Source: Paeniglutamicibacter sulfureus
GTDB lineage: Bacteria; Actinomycetota; Actinomycetes; Actinomycetales; Micrococcaceae
Reading direction: 5' to 3'
DNA: 64,000 bases
NCBI RefSeq assembly: GCF_030512175.1
Contig: NZ_JAULBL010000002.1
Span: 1,176,149-1,240,148, forward strand
The position numbers were made by a program, and so were the translations under genes. Numbering within the stretch: the stretch's first letter is position 1; each line of letters begins with the position of its first letter. Below the pieces are notes generated by a model. That model was not told the origin of the DNA. It did not search any database and was given only the letters and a program-made list of their open reading frames with translations. Positions 24,392 to 32,468 of this stretch are shown here, one piece after another.

Positions 24392-24886
24392 ATGGACAGC
24401 GACATTTCCCCCCGATTCTTCACACCGGCCATCAACCGCCCGGCATTGCTTGCCGCCGCCGGAAGGATCCTGGCACCTGCATTGTGGCTGGGTTTGCTGA
24501 TCGGGATTTCGTTCATCGAGACGCCGCTGAAGTTCATGGCCCCGGGGATGACCCTGGCGCTGGGCCTGGGAATCGGTCAGCTGGTTTTCGCCGCGATGAA
24601 CATCGTGGAAGTGGTCTTCTTCATTGTGCTTGCCGCTTCCTGCATCAAGCGAGGCATGGATCGGGCATACCTGTGGGTGGTCGCCGGGTTGGGTGCCGTG
24701 TTGCTGGCCAAGATCGCGCTGATCAGGCCGTTCCTGGCCAAGCGCACCGAGGCGGTGCTGGCCGGGGCCGAGGCCGGCGGTTCAAGCTGGCACTACTTCT
24801 ACATCGCCGCGGACGGCCTGCTTTTGGTCCTGCTTGTCACGGTGCTGGTCATGGGCGTGCGCCGCTGGGTGCTGCCGGGCCGGTAG
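24392..24886 (+). CDS. Four-helix integral membrane protein
   Basis: A 164-residue protein with four hydrophobic helices (about 25-45, 52-82, 94-112 and 134-155). The opening FFTPAINRPALLAAAGRILA is followed by GISFIETPLKFMAPGMT and ALIRPFLAKRTEAVLAG. The conserved-looking ETPLKF motif is shared with actinobacterial DUF4149-like membrane proteins, but the match is only by eye. It is followed by a large bidirectional hairpin and is convergent with the LLM oxidoreductase gene. Confidence 0.6.
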   Translation: MDSDISPRFFTPAINRPALLAAAGRILAPALWLGLLIGISFIETPLKFMAPGMTLALGLGIGQLVFAAMNIVEVVFFIVLAASCIKRGMDRAYLWVVAGLGAVLLAKIALIRPFLAKRTEAVLAGAEAGGSSWHYFYIAADGLLLVLLVTVLVMGVRRWVLPGR

Positions 24887-24898
24887 GGTCCGCCGAAA

Positions 24899-24948
24899 GC
24901 ATATGCAAGACGGCCACCGGGAAATCCCGGTGGCCATCTTGCATATGC
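24899..24948. terminator. 50-nt near-perfect bidirectional hairpin
   Basis: GCATATGCAAGA (24899-24910) pairs with TCTTGCATATGC (24937-24948), and GGCCACCGGGA (24912-24922) pairs with TCCCGGTGGCC (24925-24935). The result is a 24-position stem with a single C/A mismatch and a 2-nt loop. It lies 13 nt past one stop and 15 nt before the convergent stop. No U-tract is present, but the position supports a shared terminator. Confidence 0.7.
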
Positions 24949-24962
24949 CGATTATGGTGTGG

Positions 24963-25961
24963 CTAGTTCGCCGGTGCCATGGACATGGCCTTGGCGGTGA
25001 TCTTCACCGACTCCAGGCGCTGGGCGGAGTTGCTGGAGTTGTGTACCGTGATCAGTTCATCGGCCCCTGCCGTGCGCGCGAACTCGTGCAGGTATTCGGC
25101 CACTGCCGATCCGTCGCCCACCGCGGTGTACTGGAGCATCTTCATGATCGAATCCCCGTGCGGTGAATCCAACAGCATTTCCACCTCGGCATCGGTGAAC
25201 TCGGTTTCGCGGTTGCGTCCCAGCATCATCCGGATTCGATCGCGGCGAACCTGTTCCATGATGGCTTGCGCCTCGGCGTTGGTCCCGGCGGCAACCACGC
25301 CGACACCGGCAATGACGTATGGCTCGGCCAGGAACTCGGAGGGGCGGAACTCGTTGCGGTACGCGGTCGTCGCCTGCACCAGGGCATCGGGGGCAAAATG
25401 CGAGGCGAAGGAGTACGGCAGGCCCAGTTGGGCAGCCAGCCGGGCGCCAAAGAGGCTTGAACCCAGGATGTAGAGCGGAACGTTGGTTCCGCGCCCGGGG
25501 TAGGCATGGATTCCCTCGATGCGCGAGGTGTCCCCGAGAAACGCCTGCAGCTCGAGCACATCGTGCGGGAACGCATCGGAGGCCGCGGGATCGCGGCGCA
25601 TGGCCCGGAACGTGGCCTGGTCGGTGCCCGGCGCACGCCCGAGGCCCAGGTCGATGCGGCCCGGGAAAAGTGTCTCGAGGGTGCCGAATTGCTCGGCAAT
25701 CACCAGCGGCGAGTGGTTGGGCAGCATGACGCCGCCGGAGCCCAAACGAATGGTGCTGGTGTGGTGGGCGACGTGGCCGATGAGCACCGAGGTCGCTGAC
25801 GAAGCGATCGAGTTCATGTTGTGGTGTTCGGCGTACCAGACGCGCTTGTAGCCGGTCGCCTCGGCGGTTTGGGCCAATTCGACGCTCTGGGCGAAGGTCT
25901 CGGCGGCGGAACCGCCACGGCGGATGGGGGCAAGATCAAGGATCGACAAAGGAATGCTCAC
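24963..25961 (-). CDS. LLM-class flavin-dependent oxidoreductase
   Basis: A 332-residue luciferase-like monooxygenase (MsnO8/alkanal monooxygenase-like). It shows the typical N-terminus [59 protein letters not shown] and [16 protein letters not shown]. The start is GTG at 25961; the ATG two bases upstream is out of frame and meets a stop at once. It probably uses FMNH2/F420-type chemistry; the substrate is unknown. It is divergent from the lipoprotein gene, whose start lies 90 bp away. Confidence 0.85.
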   Translation of the reverse strand: MSIPLSILDLAPIRRGGSAAETFAQSVELAQTAEATGYKRVWYAEHHNMNSIASSATSVLIGHVAHHTSTIRLGSGGVMLPNHSPLVIAEQFGTLETLFPGRIDLGLGRAPGTDQATFRAMRRDPAASDAFPHDVLELQAFLGDTSRIEGIHAYPGRGTNVPLYILGSSLFGARLAAQLGLPYSFASHFAPDALVQATTAYRNEFRPSEFLAEPYVIAGVGVVAAGTNAEAQAIMEQVRRDRIRMMLGRNRETEFTDAEVEMLLDSPHGDSIMKMLQYTAVGDGSAVAEYLHEFARTAGADELITVHNSSNSAQRLESVKITAKAMSMAPAN

Positions 25962-26050
25962 ATTAGCGGCAACTAGGGCCCGTCCGGTTTCATTCCCGCG
26001 GTGTCCGGACACACACGCATCCTGTCCACCCGGGCGTAGGATTTTGAGGC

Positions 26051-26716
26051 ATGAAGCGGATTGCGTGGCTGTTGGCCGGCGGCCTGCTGGCAAGCACCCT
26101 GGGTGCATGCACCGTGCTGGTTCCGGATCCGCCCGAACCTGCGCCGTCCACCCTGCCGACTCCCGATCTGCTGGCCGAGCTACCGCCCGATTGCCCGCGG
26201 TCCGGCGGCGTGGCGGAGCCAGTGGGGATATCCCCGGGGACCGAAGCACAGATCGCCGCGGACCTCTTGGCTGCCGCGGGTGACTGGGTGAATGCCGGAA
26301 CAGCCATGATCACCAACGAGCCGGAGTGGGCGGATCCCGGGTTGCCCGGGCACTGCCTCGGGGACCTGGCCGAGGCGCTCGGGCGGATCCACGGTTCGGC
26401 ACTCCTGACCGGGAACGGGGATGAGACGTTGGGCGGCTTTCAGGCGGAAATGGTGGAGGAGAACCTGGCGAACCTGCAGGCCGCGCATGGCCAGGGAAGT
26501 GCCACGAATGCCAGGCGGGAACTGGCACTCGTGCAGCAATCCTCGCAATCGGACAGCGGAACCTTCCTGGACCTCATCGTGCGCAAGCTGGACAATCGGT
26601 CGATCCAGCCCAGCGGCATGGAGGAGTGGATGGTCATCGTGGTGCCGCAAGGGCCCCAAAACCTGGTGTTCCACCTGGAAACCAAGGAAGCGGCGCACGG
26701 CTTTTTCAGCTGGTGA
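26051..26716 (+). CDS. Lipoprotein of unknown function
   Basis: A 221-residue protein with a lipoprotein signal peptide: [20 protein letters not shown], with lipobox LGAC (Cys 20). A Pro-rich linker ([15 protein letters not shown]) and a ~165-residue extracytoplasmic domain follow. The mature part has two further cysteines (PPDC, GHC), possibly one disulfide. No catalytic motif was recognised. It is anchored on the outer face of the cytoplasmic membrane. Confidence 0.7.
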   Translation: MKRIAWLLAGGLLASTLGACTVLVPDPPEPAPSTLPTPDLLAELPPDCPRSGGVAEPVGISPGTEAQIAADLLAAAGDWVNAGTAMITNEPEWADPGLPGHCLGDLAEALGRIHGSALLTGNGDETLGGFQAEMVEENLANLQAAHGQGSATNARRELALVQQSSQSDSGTFLDLIVRKLDNRSIQPSGMEEWMVIVVPQGPQNLVFHLETKEAAHGFFSW

Positions 26717-26762
26717 CCCGGAACCATCAGTCAAGGAAAGGGCCTCGGAAGTTAAAACAGTA

Positions 26763-26796
26763 GTGGGCGGCACCCCCCAAGGGGAGTGCCGCCCAC
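26763..26796 (-). terminator. Rho-independent terminator of the cold-shock gene
   Basis: GTGGGCGGCAC...CCCC (26763-26778) pairs with GGGG...GTGCCGCCCAC (26781-26796). Read on the minus strand it is followed by TACTGTTTTAAC, a short U-rich tail, and it begins ~38 nt after the csp stop. It may also stop the convergent lipoprotein transcript. Confidence 0.75.
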
Positions 26797-26834
26797 CACT
26801 AATCAGCTAAATGCCGAAGTTGATGATCCGAAGC

Positions 26835-27038
26835 TTAGACAGCGCGGATATCGGTGGCCTGAAGGCCCTTCTGGCCCTGAGTAACTTCAAACTCAACGCG
26901 CTGGCCCTCTTCGAGCGAACGGAAGCCGTTCGACTGGATGGCGGAGTAGTGTGCGAAAACATCATCCGAGTTGTCGTCCGGAGCGATGAAGCCGAAGCCC
27001 TTTTCGGCGTTGAACCACTTAACGGTACCTGTTGCCAT
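26835..27038 (-). CDS. cspA: Cold-shock protein (CspA family)
   Basis: A 67-residue OB-fold RNA chaperone. The RNP1 motif is in [10 protein letters not shown] (residues 14-23) and RNP2 in DVFAHYSAI (~27-35). It begins [17 protein letters not shown]. Length and sequence match CspA-type proteins. The ATG at 27038 is preceded by AAAGGACACACCCATC. The ~240-nt region up to the next gene contains its promoter and leader, as expected for a cold-shock mRNA. Confidence 0.95.
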   Translation of the reverse strand: MATGTVKWFNAEKGFGFIAPDDNSDDVFAHYSAIQSNGFRSLEEGQRVEFEVTQGQKGLQATDIRAV

Positions 27039-27284
27039 GATGGGTGTGTCCTTTCGAGACTGTCCTGAAATGGGACGTAGGGGAGTCAATTCCACTGTGG
27101 AATCCACTTGCAGCTACGTGATTCAACGCGGTTCAGAAAGGTACTCGCCCCGGCAACGGGGTGTTTGCACTGAAATTACTGCGAGAAAAACTAGAACTAC
27201 AAGCTCTACGGTACGCTACTTGGCGGCCAGTTGCTAGCACGGGGGTCTGTTTGGGTGATTGTTTTCCCAAATGACCCCTATCGT

Positions 27285-28076
27285 TTACCTGTCCACGCAC
27301 CGCCGGTAACGCTCGATGACGGTGTCAACGAGTTCCCGCGGCGGCGTCTGGCTGGGGTCCAGCAACGGGGCACCAAGCACATCCGGGCGGCAGCGTGCCA
27401 CCAAATCAGCGAAGTATCCGGGTGCCAGCAGATAGCTGGAAACCACCGTGCGTCGGCCGGGGTTGAGAGTGCGGGCAGCGTCCAGGACATCGGGCAGGCG
27501 CGGCTCGGCTGCCGAGATGAAGGCGGGGGTCACGGGCACCTGCAACCGGCCGGCCAGCAGCTGTGCCATGGTCTGGCAATCGGCAATCCCCCGCGGATCC
27601 GTGGACCCTGCGCAGGCAAGGACCACTGCCTCGCCAGGGATCCAGCCGGCCTCCACCAGCCGGCGATGCAGCACTGCGGCCAGGGACGCATCGGGGCCAA
27701 GAGGGGCAGCCACCTTGGTTCCCGGGCGTCCGCCCGCGGCGGCGGCAAGATCGCCCGAGGCGTGGGTTCCGGCCGATAGCAGCAACGGGACGAGCGCCGC
27801 CTTCTGGCCCGGGGCAAGGGCACCTGAGTGCAGGTACGGATCAACCCGCGGATCCTGCACATCGACGAACGCTCCGTGCACGGCCGTTTCGGCCAGTGCG
27901 AGATCCACCACATCCACCAGCGCCCGGACGGCCGTCCGTCCGGCGGGATCATCGGTGCCGTGGGAGACCGCCACCAGATCGGGGGAAGGAATGGTTTCCA
28001 TCCAGCCCATCCAGGCCGAGTGTTCAACGGTTCCGGCGCTCCGGTGGACGGTGCGCGTCAAGGTCGTGGTACTCAT
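27285..28076 (-). CDS. Sirohydrochlorin chelatase (CbiX-type)
   Basis: A 263-residue CbiX/SirB-like chelatase made of two repeated domains. AVSHGTDDPAGRTAV carries the first active-site His, and VVLACAGSTDPRG marks the start of the second half. Other features are LVPLLLSAGTHASGD and the equivalent SSYLLAPGYFADLV. The family inserts Fe2+ (or Co2+) into sirohydrochlorin. Its ATG at 28076 overlaps the nirD stop by 4 bp, so it is coupled to nirD, and it would supply siroheme for the nitrite reductase encoded divergently. Confidence 0.85.
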   Translation of the reverse strand: MSTTTLTRTVHRSAGTVEHSAWMGWMETIPSPDLVAVSHGTDDPAGRTAVRALVDVVDLALAETAVHGAFVDVQDPRVDPYLHSGALAPGQKAALVPLLLSAGTHASGDLAAAAGGRPGTKVAAPLGPDASLAAVLHRRLVEAGWIPGEAVVLACAGSTDPRGIADCQTMAQLLAGRLQVPVTPAFISAAEPRLPDVLDAARTLNPGRRTVVSSYLLAPGYFADLVARCRPDVLGAPLLDPSQTPPRELVDTVIERYRRCVDR

Positions 28077-28450
28077 GGGGTCTTCTCCAGCCACAGCATG
28101 CCCTGGTGCAGGTGCACCGGGTGGATCGGCAACGCCGGTGCCGCCCCGCTGAGGCAGTCGCCGGTGTCCAGACGGTAAACCTCCTTGTGCAACGGGCAGG
28201 CAATCGTGGGAACACGGGTGCCGGCAATGGCCTTGTCGCCCAGGATGCCCCTGGCCATGACCTTGGCACCGGTGCCCGGGCAGTGGTGCGAGGCGGCGAA
28301 GAACTCTCCGCCTTCCGTGCGGTACACGGCCACCTGGGTGCCTTCAAGCCACGCGGCCTCGCCCCAGCCGGGCTCGAGGTCCGCCATCCGGCATACGGCA
28401 ACCATCCCATGAACGGTCTCGAGCATGCTTTCTTCGAGCGTTGCACTCAT
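28073..28450 (-). CDS. nirD: Nitrite reductase small subunit (Rieske-like)
   Basis: A 125-residue NirD. It has a Rieske-type fold with the second cluster motif CPLHKEVYRLDTGDCL, but the first box reads SHHCPGTGAKV rather than C-x-H, so iron-sulfur binding is doubtful, as is known for many NirD proteins. It is the partner of NirB in NADH-dependent nitrite reduction to ammonium. Unusually it is transcribed away from nirB, across a 365-bp shared regulatory region, and is coupled to the chelatase downstream. Confidence 0.85.
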   Translation of the reverse strand: MSATLEESMLETVHGMVAVCRMADLEPGWGEAAWLEGTQVAVYRTEGGEFFAASHHCPGTGAKVMARGILGDKAIAGTRVPTIACPLHKEVYRLDTGDCLSGAAPALPIHPVHLHQGMLWLEKTP

Positions 28451-28653
28451 CGCTTCGGTCCTCTCAGTACTTTCTTCTTGGATGCACCGAGCCTAGAAGG
28501 ACCTTGTTACGCAAGGTGCGATGGAACGTTGCGTGCCGGTAAACCCCGGCTCACGGGACCGCGCCCGGCCGGTGATGCCGCGCATGGTCGTCCGGACGCG
28601 AAGCTACGGTCCCTCCGTTTTGCGGATGTTGGCAAGGAGAACCCGCTGCTGTC

Positions 28654-28680
28654 GTTACGGGCGTGTTTCAAATACCTCAC
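28654..28680 (-). promoter_or_regulatory. GlnR-like operator between nirD and nirB
   Basis: On the minus strand the region reads GTGAG-6 nt-GAAAC-6 nt-GTAAC. This matches three successive half-sites of the actinobacterial GlnR consensus gTnAC-n6-GaAAC repeated. The two inner boxes are exact and the first differs in the last base; the 6-nt spacings are exact. GlnR controls nitrite reductase in related genera, so nitrogen control of both divergent units is likely. Confidence 0.6.
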
Positions 28681-28815
28681 GGTTTGCGTTTTATCTGGGA
28701 CGCAGAGTTGTCCTGCCCGAAACATGGAGGAAATTGCGGGGCAAAACCGGTCTCCTAGGGTGGAAAGTGACCACCGACGAGCCAGCGTGCAAGAGTGAAA
28801 GTCGAGTAACAAATC

Positions 28816-31449
28816 ATGAGTACAGCCAATGGATCCCGCCGCATTGTCGTGATTGGCGGCGGCCCGGCCGCCCACCGTTTCACCGAGGCGATGGCGGCCC
28901 GCGAACCGAGCAACCTCAAGATCACGGTACTCACCGAGGAAGCACACCTTCCCTATGACCGGGTTGCCCTCACCAAGGCCCTCACTGACTCCTCTGTCGA
29001 CCTCACGCTGGGAGACGCCGCGCTTTGGGAGCGCGACAACGTGGTCCTGGAGACCTCCGCTGCCGTGAACCGGCTGGACGCGGACAAACACCTGGTCCAC
29101 ACCGCCGACGGACGCAGCTTCGGATACGACGAGCTGGTGCTGGCCACCGGCTCGAACGCAGCAACGCTGCCGATCCCGGGGAATGAACACACCCACGTCT
29201 ACCGCACCCTCGAGGATGTCCGGGCCATTGCCGCCGGCATCGAGGTGCTGGCCGCCGGGCTGGGCCGCCAGCCGGTCGTGGCGACCATCGGTGGCGGGCT
29301 GCTGGGGCTCGAGGCAGCGGCGGGAGCCCAGTCCCTTGGCGCGCAGGCAGTGGTCATCGACGGCGGCAAGTGGCTCATGGGCACCCAGCTCGACGAAGGC
29401 GCCGGCCAGGCCATGGGCAGGCTGATCGCCCAGACTGGATTCACCGTCCACGGCGGGGTCTTCCCCCAGGAAGTCACCCTCGAGGAGGTCGAGGGCACCA
29501 AGAGGGTCACCGGGGTGCTGATGGCCGACGGCAACCACATTGCCGCCGACATGGTCATCGTTTCCATCGGTGTGCGCCCGCGCGACGAGCTGGCCCGCAA
29601 CCACAACGCCGCGCTCGAGGCCGCTGGGCTGGCGGGGCCGGTCTTCGGCATCGGACCCCGCGGCGGCGTCGAGATCGATGGGCACTGTGCCACTGCGGTG
29701 CCCCACGTGTGGGCCATCGGAGAGGTCGCGAACTTCGAGGGCATGTGCGTTGGCCTGGTGGCCCCGGCCAATTCCATGGCCGAGGTGCTCGCGGCTCACC
29801 TGCAGGGCGGTGAAGCGGCCTTCACCGGCTTCGACACCGCCACCAAGCTCAAGCTTTCCGGGGTTGACGTGGCAAGCTTCGGCGACGGGTTCGCCCGCAC
29901 CGAGGGCTCGCTGGAGGTCGTCTACGCCGACGCGGCCCGCGGCCTGTACCAAAAGATCGTCGTCTCCTCCGATGCCAAGGTCCTGCTCGGCGGGATCTTC
30001 GTGGGCGACGCGAGCCCGTACCAGTCGCTGCGCCCGCTGCTGGGCCGCGCGCTTCCCGCGGAGGCCGGCGCCTACCTCAGCGCACTGGGCGGCGAGGTGC
30101 CCGACGGCGAGTTGCCCGACGACGCGGTGCTCTGTTCCTGCAACGGCGTGAGCGTCGGATCCATCAAGGACGCGGTCGGCGGCTGCGGGTCCTGTGAGGG
30201 CAGCGAACCGGTCAACGACCTGGCGTCCTTGAAGACCTGCACCCGCGCCGGAACCCAGTGCGGTTCCTGCGTGCCGATGCTCAAGAAGCTCATGGAATCC
30301 CAGATGGCCAAGAACGGCGTCGTCGTCTCCACCGCCATGTGCGAGCACTTCGAGTTCTCCCGCTCCGAACTTTTCGAGGCGGTGCGCGTGGCCGGGCTGC
30401 ACAGCTACCCGCAGATCATGGAACGCTTCGGCACCGGGTCCGGCTGCGACATCTGCAAGCCGGTCATCGCCTCGGTGCTGGCGTCCCAGACCTCGGGCCA
30501 CCCGATGGAGGCCGGCCTGGCCGGAGCCCAGGACACCAACGACCGCGTCATGGCCAACATGCAGAAGGACGGCACCTACTCGGTGGTCCCGCGCATCCCC
30601 GGCGGGGAGATCACCCCTCAAAAGCTCGGCGTGATCGCCGCGGTCGCGCAGAAGTACAACCTGTACACCAAGCTCACCGGCGGGCTGCGCATCGACTTGT
30701 TCGGCGCCCGGCTGGAGCAGCTGCCGGAGATTTGGAAGGAATTGGTCGATGCCGGATTCGAGTCCGGGCAGGCCTACGGCAAGTCGCTGCGCAACGTGAA
30801 GACCTGTGTCGGTTCCTCCTGGTGCCGCTACGGCATGCTGGACTCGGTGGCCATGGGCATCGAGCTGGAGCTGCGCTACCGCGGGCTGCGCGCCCCGCAC
30901 AAGTTCAAGATGGGCGTCTCTGGCTGCGCGCGTGAATGCGCCGAGGCCCGCGCCAAGGACGTCGGCGTCATCGCCACCGCCGAGGGCTGGAACCTCTACG
31001 TCGGCGGCAACGGCGGGGCGAACCCTGCCCACGGCCAGTTGCTGGCAGGGGGCATCGACGATAAGACGCTGATCCGCTACATCGACAGGTACCTGATGTA
31101 CTACATCCGCACCGCCGACAAGCTCCAGCGCACCGCGCGCTGGATGGAGGACCTGGACGGCGGCATCGAGGCGGTCCAGCGGGTGGTCGTCGAGGACTCG
31201 CTGGGCCTGGGTGCCGAACTTGAGGCGGCCATGGAAACCCACGTGGGCAACTACCAGGACGAATGGGCGGCCACGCTCGCGGACCCCCAGAAGCTGCGCC
31301 GCTTCCGCTCCTTCGTCAACGCCCCGGAACAGGCCGATCCCGACCTGCACTACCTGCCCGAACGCGGACAGCACCGCCCGGCCGAGCCGGTGCGCCTGGG
31401 CGCGACCATTTCCATCGGAGCCCCGACCTCGACCCAGGAGCAATCATGA
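28816..31449 (+). CDS. nirB: Nitrite reductase (NADH) large subunit
   Basis: An 877-residue NirB. It has an FAD domain (RIVVIGGGPAAHRF, ~8-21) and an NAD domain (VATIGGGLLGLEAA, ~155-168). The BFD-type [2Fe-2S] region lies at ~435-490 (LCSCNGVSVGSIKDAVGGCGSC and CTRAGTQCGSC). The siroheme/[4Fe-4S] reductase domain covers ~550-800, with TCVGSSWCRYG and SGCARECAEA as cluster cysteines. It reduces nitrite to ammonium with NADH in the cytoplasm. Its stop overlaps the siroheme-synthase start (ATGA), so cofactor genes are coupled to the apoenzyme. The ATG at 28816 has only a weak ribosome-binding site. Confidence 0.93.
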   Translation: MSTANGSRRIVVIGGGPAAHRFTEAMAAREPSNLKITVLTEEAHLPYDRVALTKALTDSSVDLTLGDAALWERDNVVLETSAAVNRLDADKHLVHTADGRSFGYDELVLATGSNAATLPIPGNEHTHVYRTLEDVRAIAAGIEVLAAGLGRQPVVATIGGGLLGLEAAAGAQSLGAQAVVIDGGKWLMGTQLDEGAGQAMGRLIAQTGFTVHGGVFPQEVTLEEVEGTKRVTGVLMADGNHIAADMVIVSIGVRPRDELARNHNAALEAAGLAGPVFGIGPRGGVEIDGHCATAVPHVWAIGEVANFEGMCVGLVAPANSMAEVLAAHLQGGEAAFTGFDTATKLKLSGVDVASFGDGFARTEGSLEVVYADAARGLYQKIVVSSDAKVLLGGIFVGDASPYQSLRPLLGRALPAEAGAYLSALGGEVPDGELPDDAVLCSCNGVSVGSIKDAVGGCGSCEGSEPVNDLASLKTCTRAGTQCGSCVPMLKKLMESQMAKNGVVVSTAMCEHFEFSRSELFEAVRVAGLHSYPQIMERFGTGSGCDICKPVIASVLASQTSGHPMEAGLAGAQDTNDRVMANMQKDGTYSVVPRIPGGEITPQKLGVIAAVAQKYNLYTKLTGGLRIDLFGARLEQLPEIWKELVDAGFESGQAYGKSLRNVKTCVGSSWCRYGMLDSVAMGIELELRYRGLRAPHKFKMGVSGCARECAEARAKDVGVIATAEGWNLYVGGNGGANPAHGQLLAGGIDDKTLIRYIDRYLMYYIRTADKLQRTARWMEDLDGGIEAVQRVVVEDSLGLGAELEAAMETHVGNYQDEWAATLADPQKLRRFRSFVNAPEQADPDLHYLPERGQHRPAEPVRLGATISIGAPTSTQEQS

Positions 31450-32468
31450 TCGCCAACGGACTGCAATTGCACGGCCAATTCGTGCTGGTCGCCGGCGCCC
31501 GCTGGGCCGCCCGGCACGTGGTGGCACGCTATGTTTCCGCCGGTGCGCTGGTCCTGCGCGCACACCACCCGCACGAGCTGGAGGGCCACCGCGACATGCT
31601 GGGGTCGCTGCGGCTGGTGGTCGCCGTCGAGGACGGCGCCGCGGGCTGGGACGTGCTGGAGGAGATCGCCGCCGGCGAATCGATCCTGCTCTGCCGCGAA
31701 CCGGCGGCCTCCCGCGATGGGGGCATCACCCTGCTGGGCGGGGGACCTGGCAGCAGCGACCTGCTCACGGTTCGCGGTGCCGCGGCGCTGGCCAACGCCG
31801 ACGTGGTCTTCCACGACAGGCTGGGACCGGGCCACGACCTGGCGGTGCTGGCCCCCGGGGCGCAACTCATCGACGTGGGCAAGGCCCCGGGGAACCACAA
31901 GGTGCCCCAGGACCGCATCAATGAGCTGCTCATTGCCGAGGCGCGGGCGGGGCGGGCCGTGGTGCGGCTCAAGGGCGGGGACCCCTTCGTCTTCGGCCGC
32001 GGCTCCGAGGAACGCGACGCAGCGCTGGCCGCCGGGATCAAGGTCCAGGTGGTGCCGGGGATCAGCAGCGCGATCTCGGTGCCCGGGGCCGCGGGGATCC
32101 CGGTGACCGCCCGCGGGGTGTCCAAGGCCTTCACCGTGGTCTCGGGCCACGACCCCTTCAGCGACACCGAGCTGGCGCACCTTGCAGGCATCGGCGGAAC
32201 GCTGGTGGTGCTCATGGGCGTGGCCACCCTGCAGCAAAACACCGCCGGGTTGCTGCGCCACGGGCTGGCCGCCGACACCCCCGCCGCCATCATCGAACGC
32301 GGATTCTGCGACACCCAGCGCAGCACCCGGGCCACACTGGGCACTCTCGCCGAGGCGGCGCGGGCCGCGGGCTGCTCCAACCCCGCGGTCATCGTCATTG
32401 GCGGCGTCGCCGCCCTGGGCGCGGGCGCCGACGAACTGGCCGCCCTGGGCTCGGCGGCCGTGCGATGA
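31446..32468 (+). CDS. cobA: Uroporphyrinogen-III C-methyltransferase with degenerate N-terminal domain
   Basis: A 340-residue protein. Residues ~95-335 are the SUMT domain (ITLLGGGPGSSDLLTVRG, VVFHDRLG, VVRLKGGDPFVFGRGSEE and VVPGISSAISVPGAAGIP), which methylates uroporphyrinogen III twice to precorrin-2. The first ~90 residues resemble the CysG/Met8 dehydrogenase Rossmann domain, but the NAD loop reads AGARWAARHV instead of GGGxVAxR and the domain is short. Whether precorrin-2 oxidation still occurs here is therefore open. It lies in operon with nirB (4-bp overlap) and hemD (4-bp overlap). The symbol is used in the SUMT sense. Confidence 0.85.
   Translation: MIANGLQLHGQFVLVAGARWAARHVVARYVSAGALVLRAHHPHELEGHRDMLGSLRLVVAVEDGAAGWDVLEEIAAGESILLCREPAASRDGGITLLGGGPGSSDLLTVRGAAALANADVVFHDRLGPGHDLAVLAPGAQLIDVGKAPGNHKVPQDRINELLIAEARAGRAVVRLKGGDPFVFGRGSEERDAALAAGIKVQVVPGISSAISVPGAAGIPVTARGVSKAFTVVSGHDPFSDTELAHLAGIGGTLVVLMGVATLQQNTAGLLRHGLAADTPAAIIERGFCDTQRSTRATLGTLAEAARAAGCSNPAVIVIGGVAALGAGADELAALGSAAVR

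Noticed and set aside
28507-31443. 978-codon minus-strand open frame opposite nirB
   Set aside because: Purely a consequence of third-position GC in nirB; the plus product has all NirB cofactor motifs.
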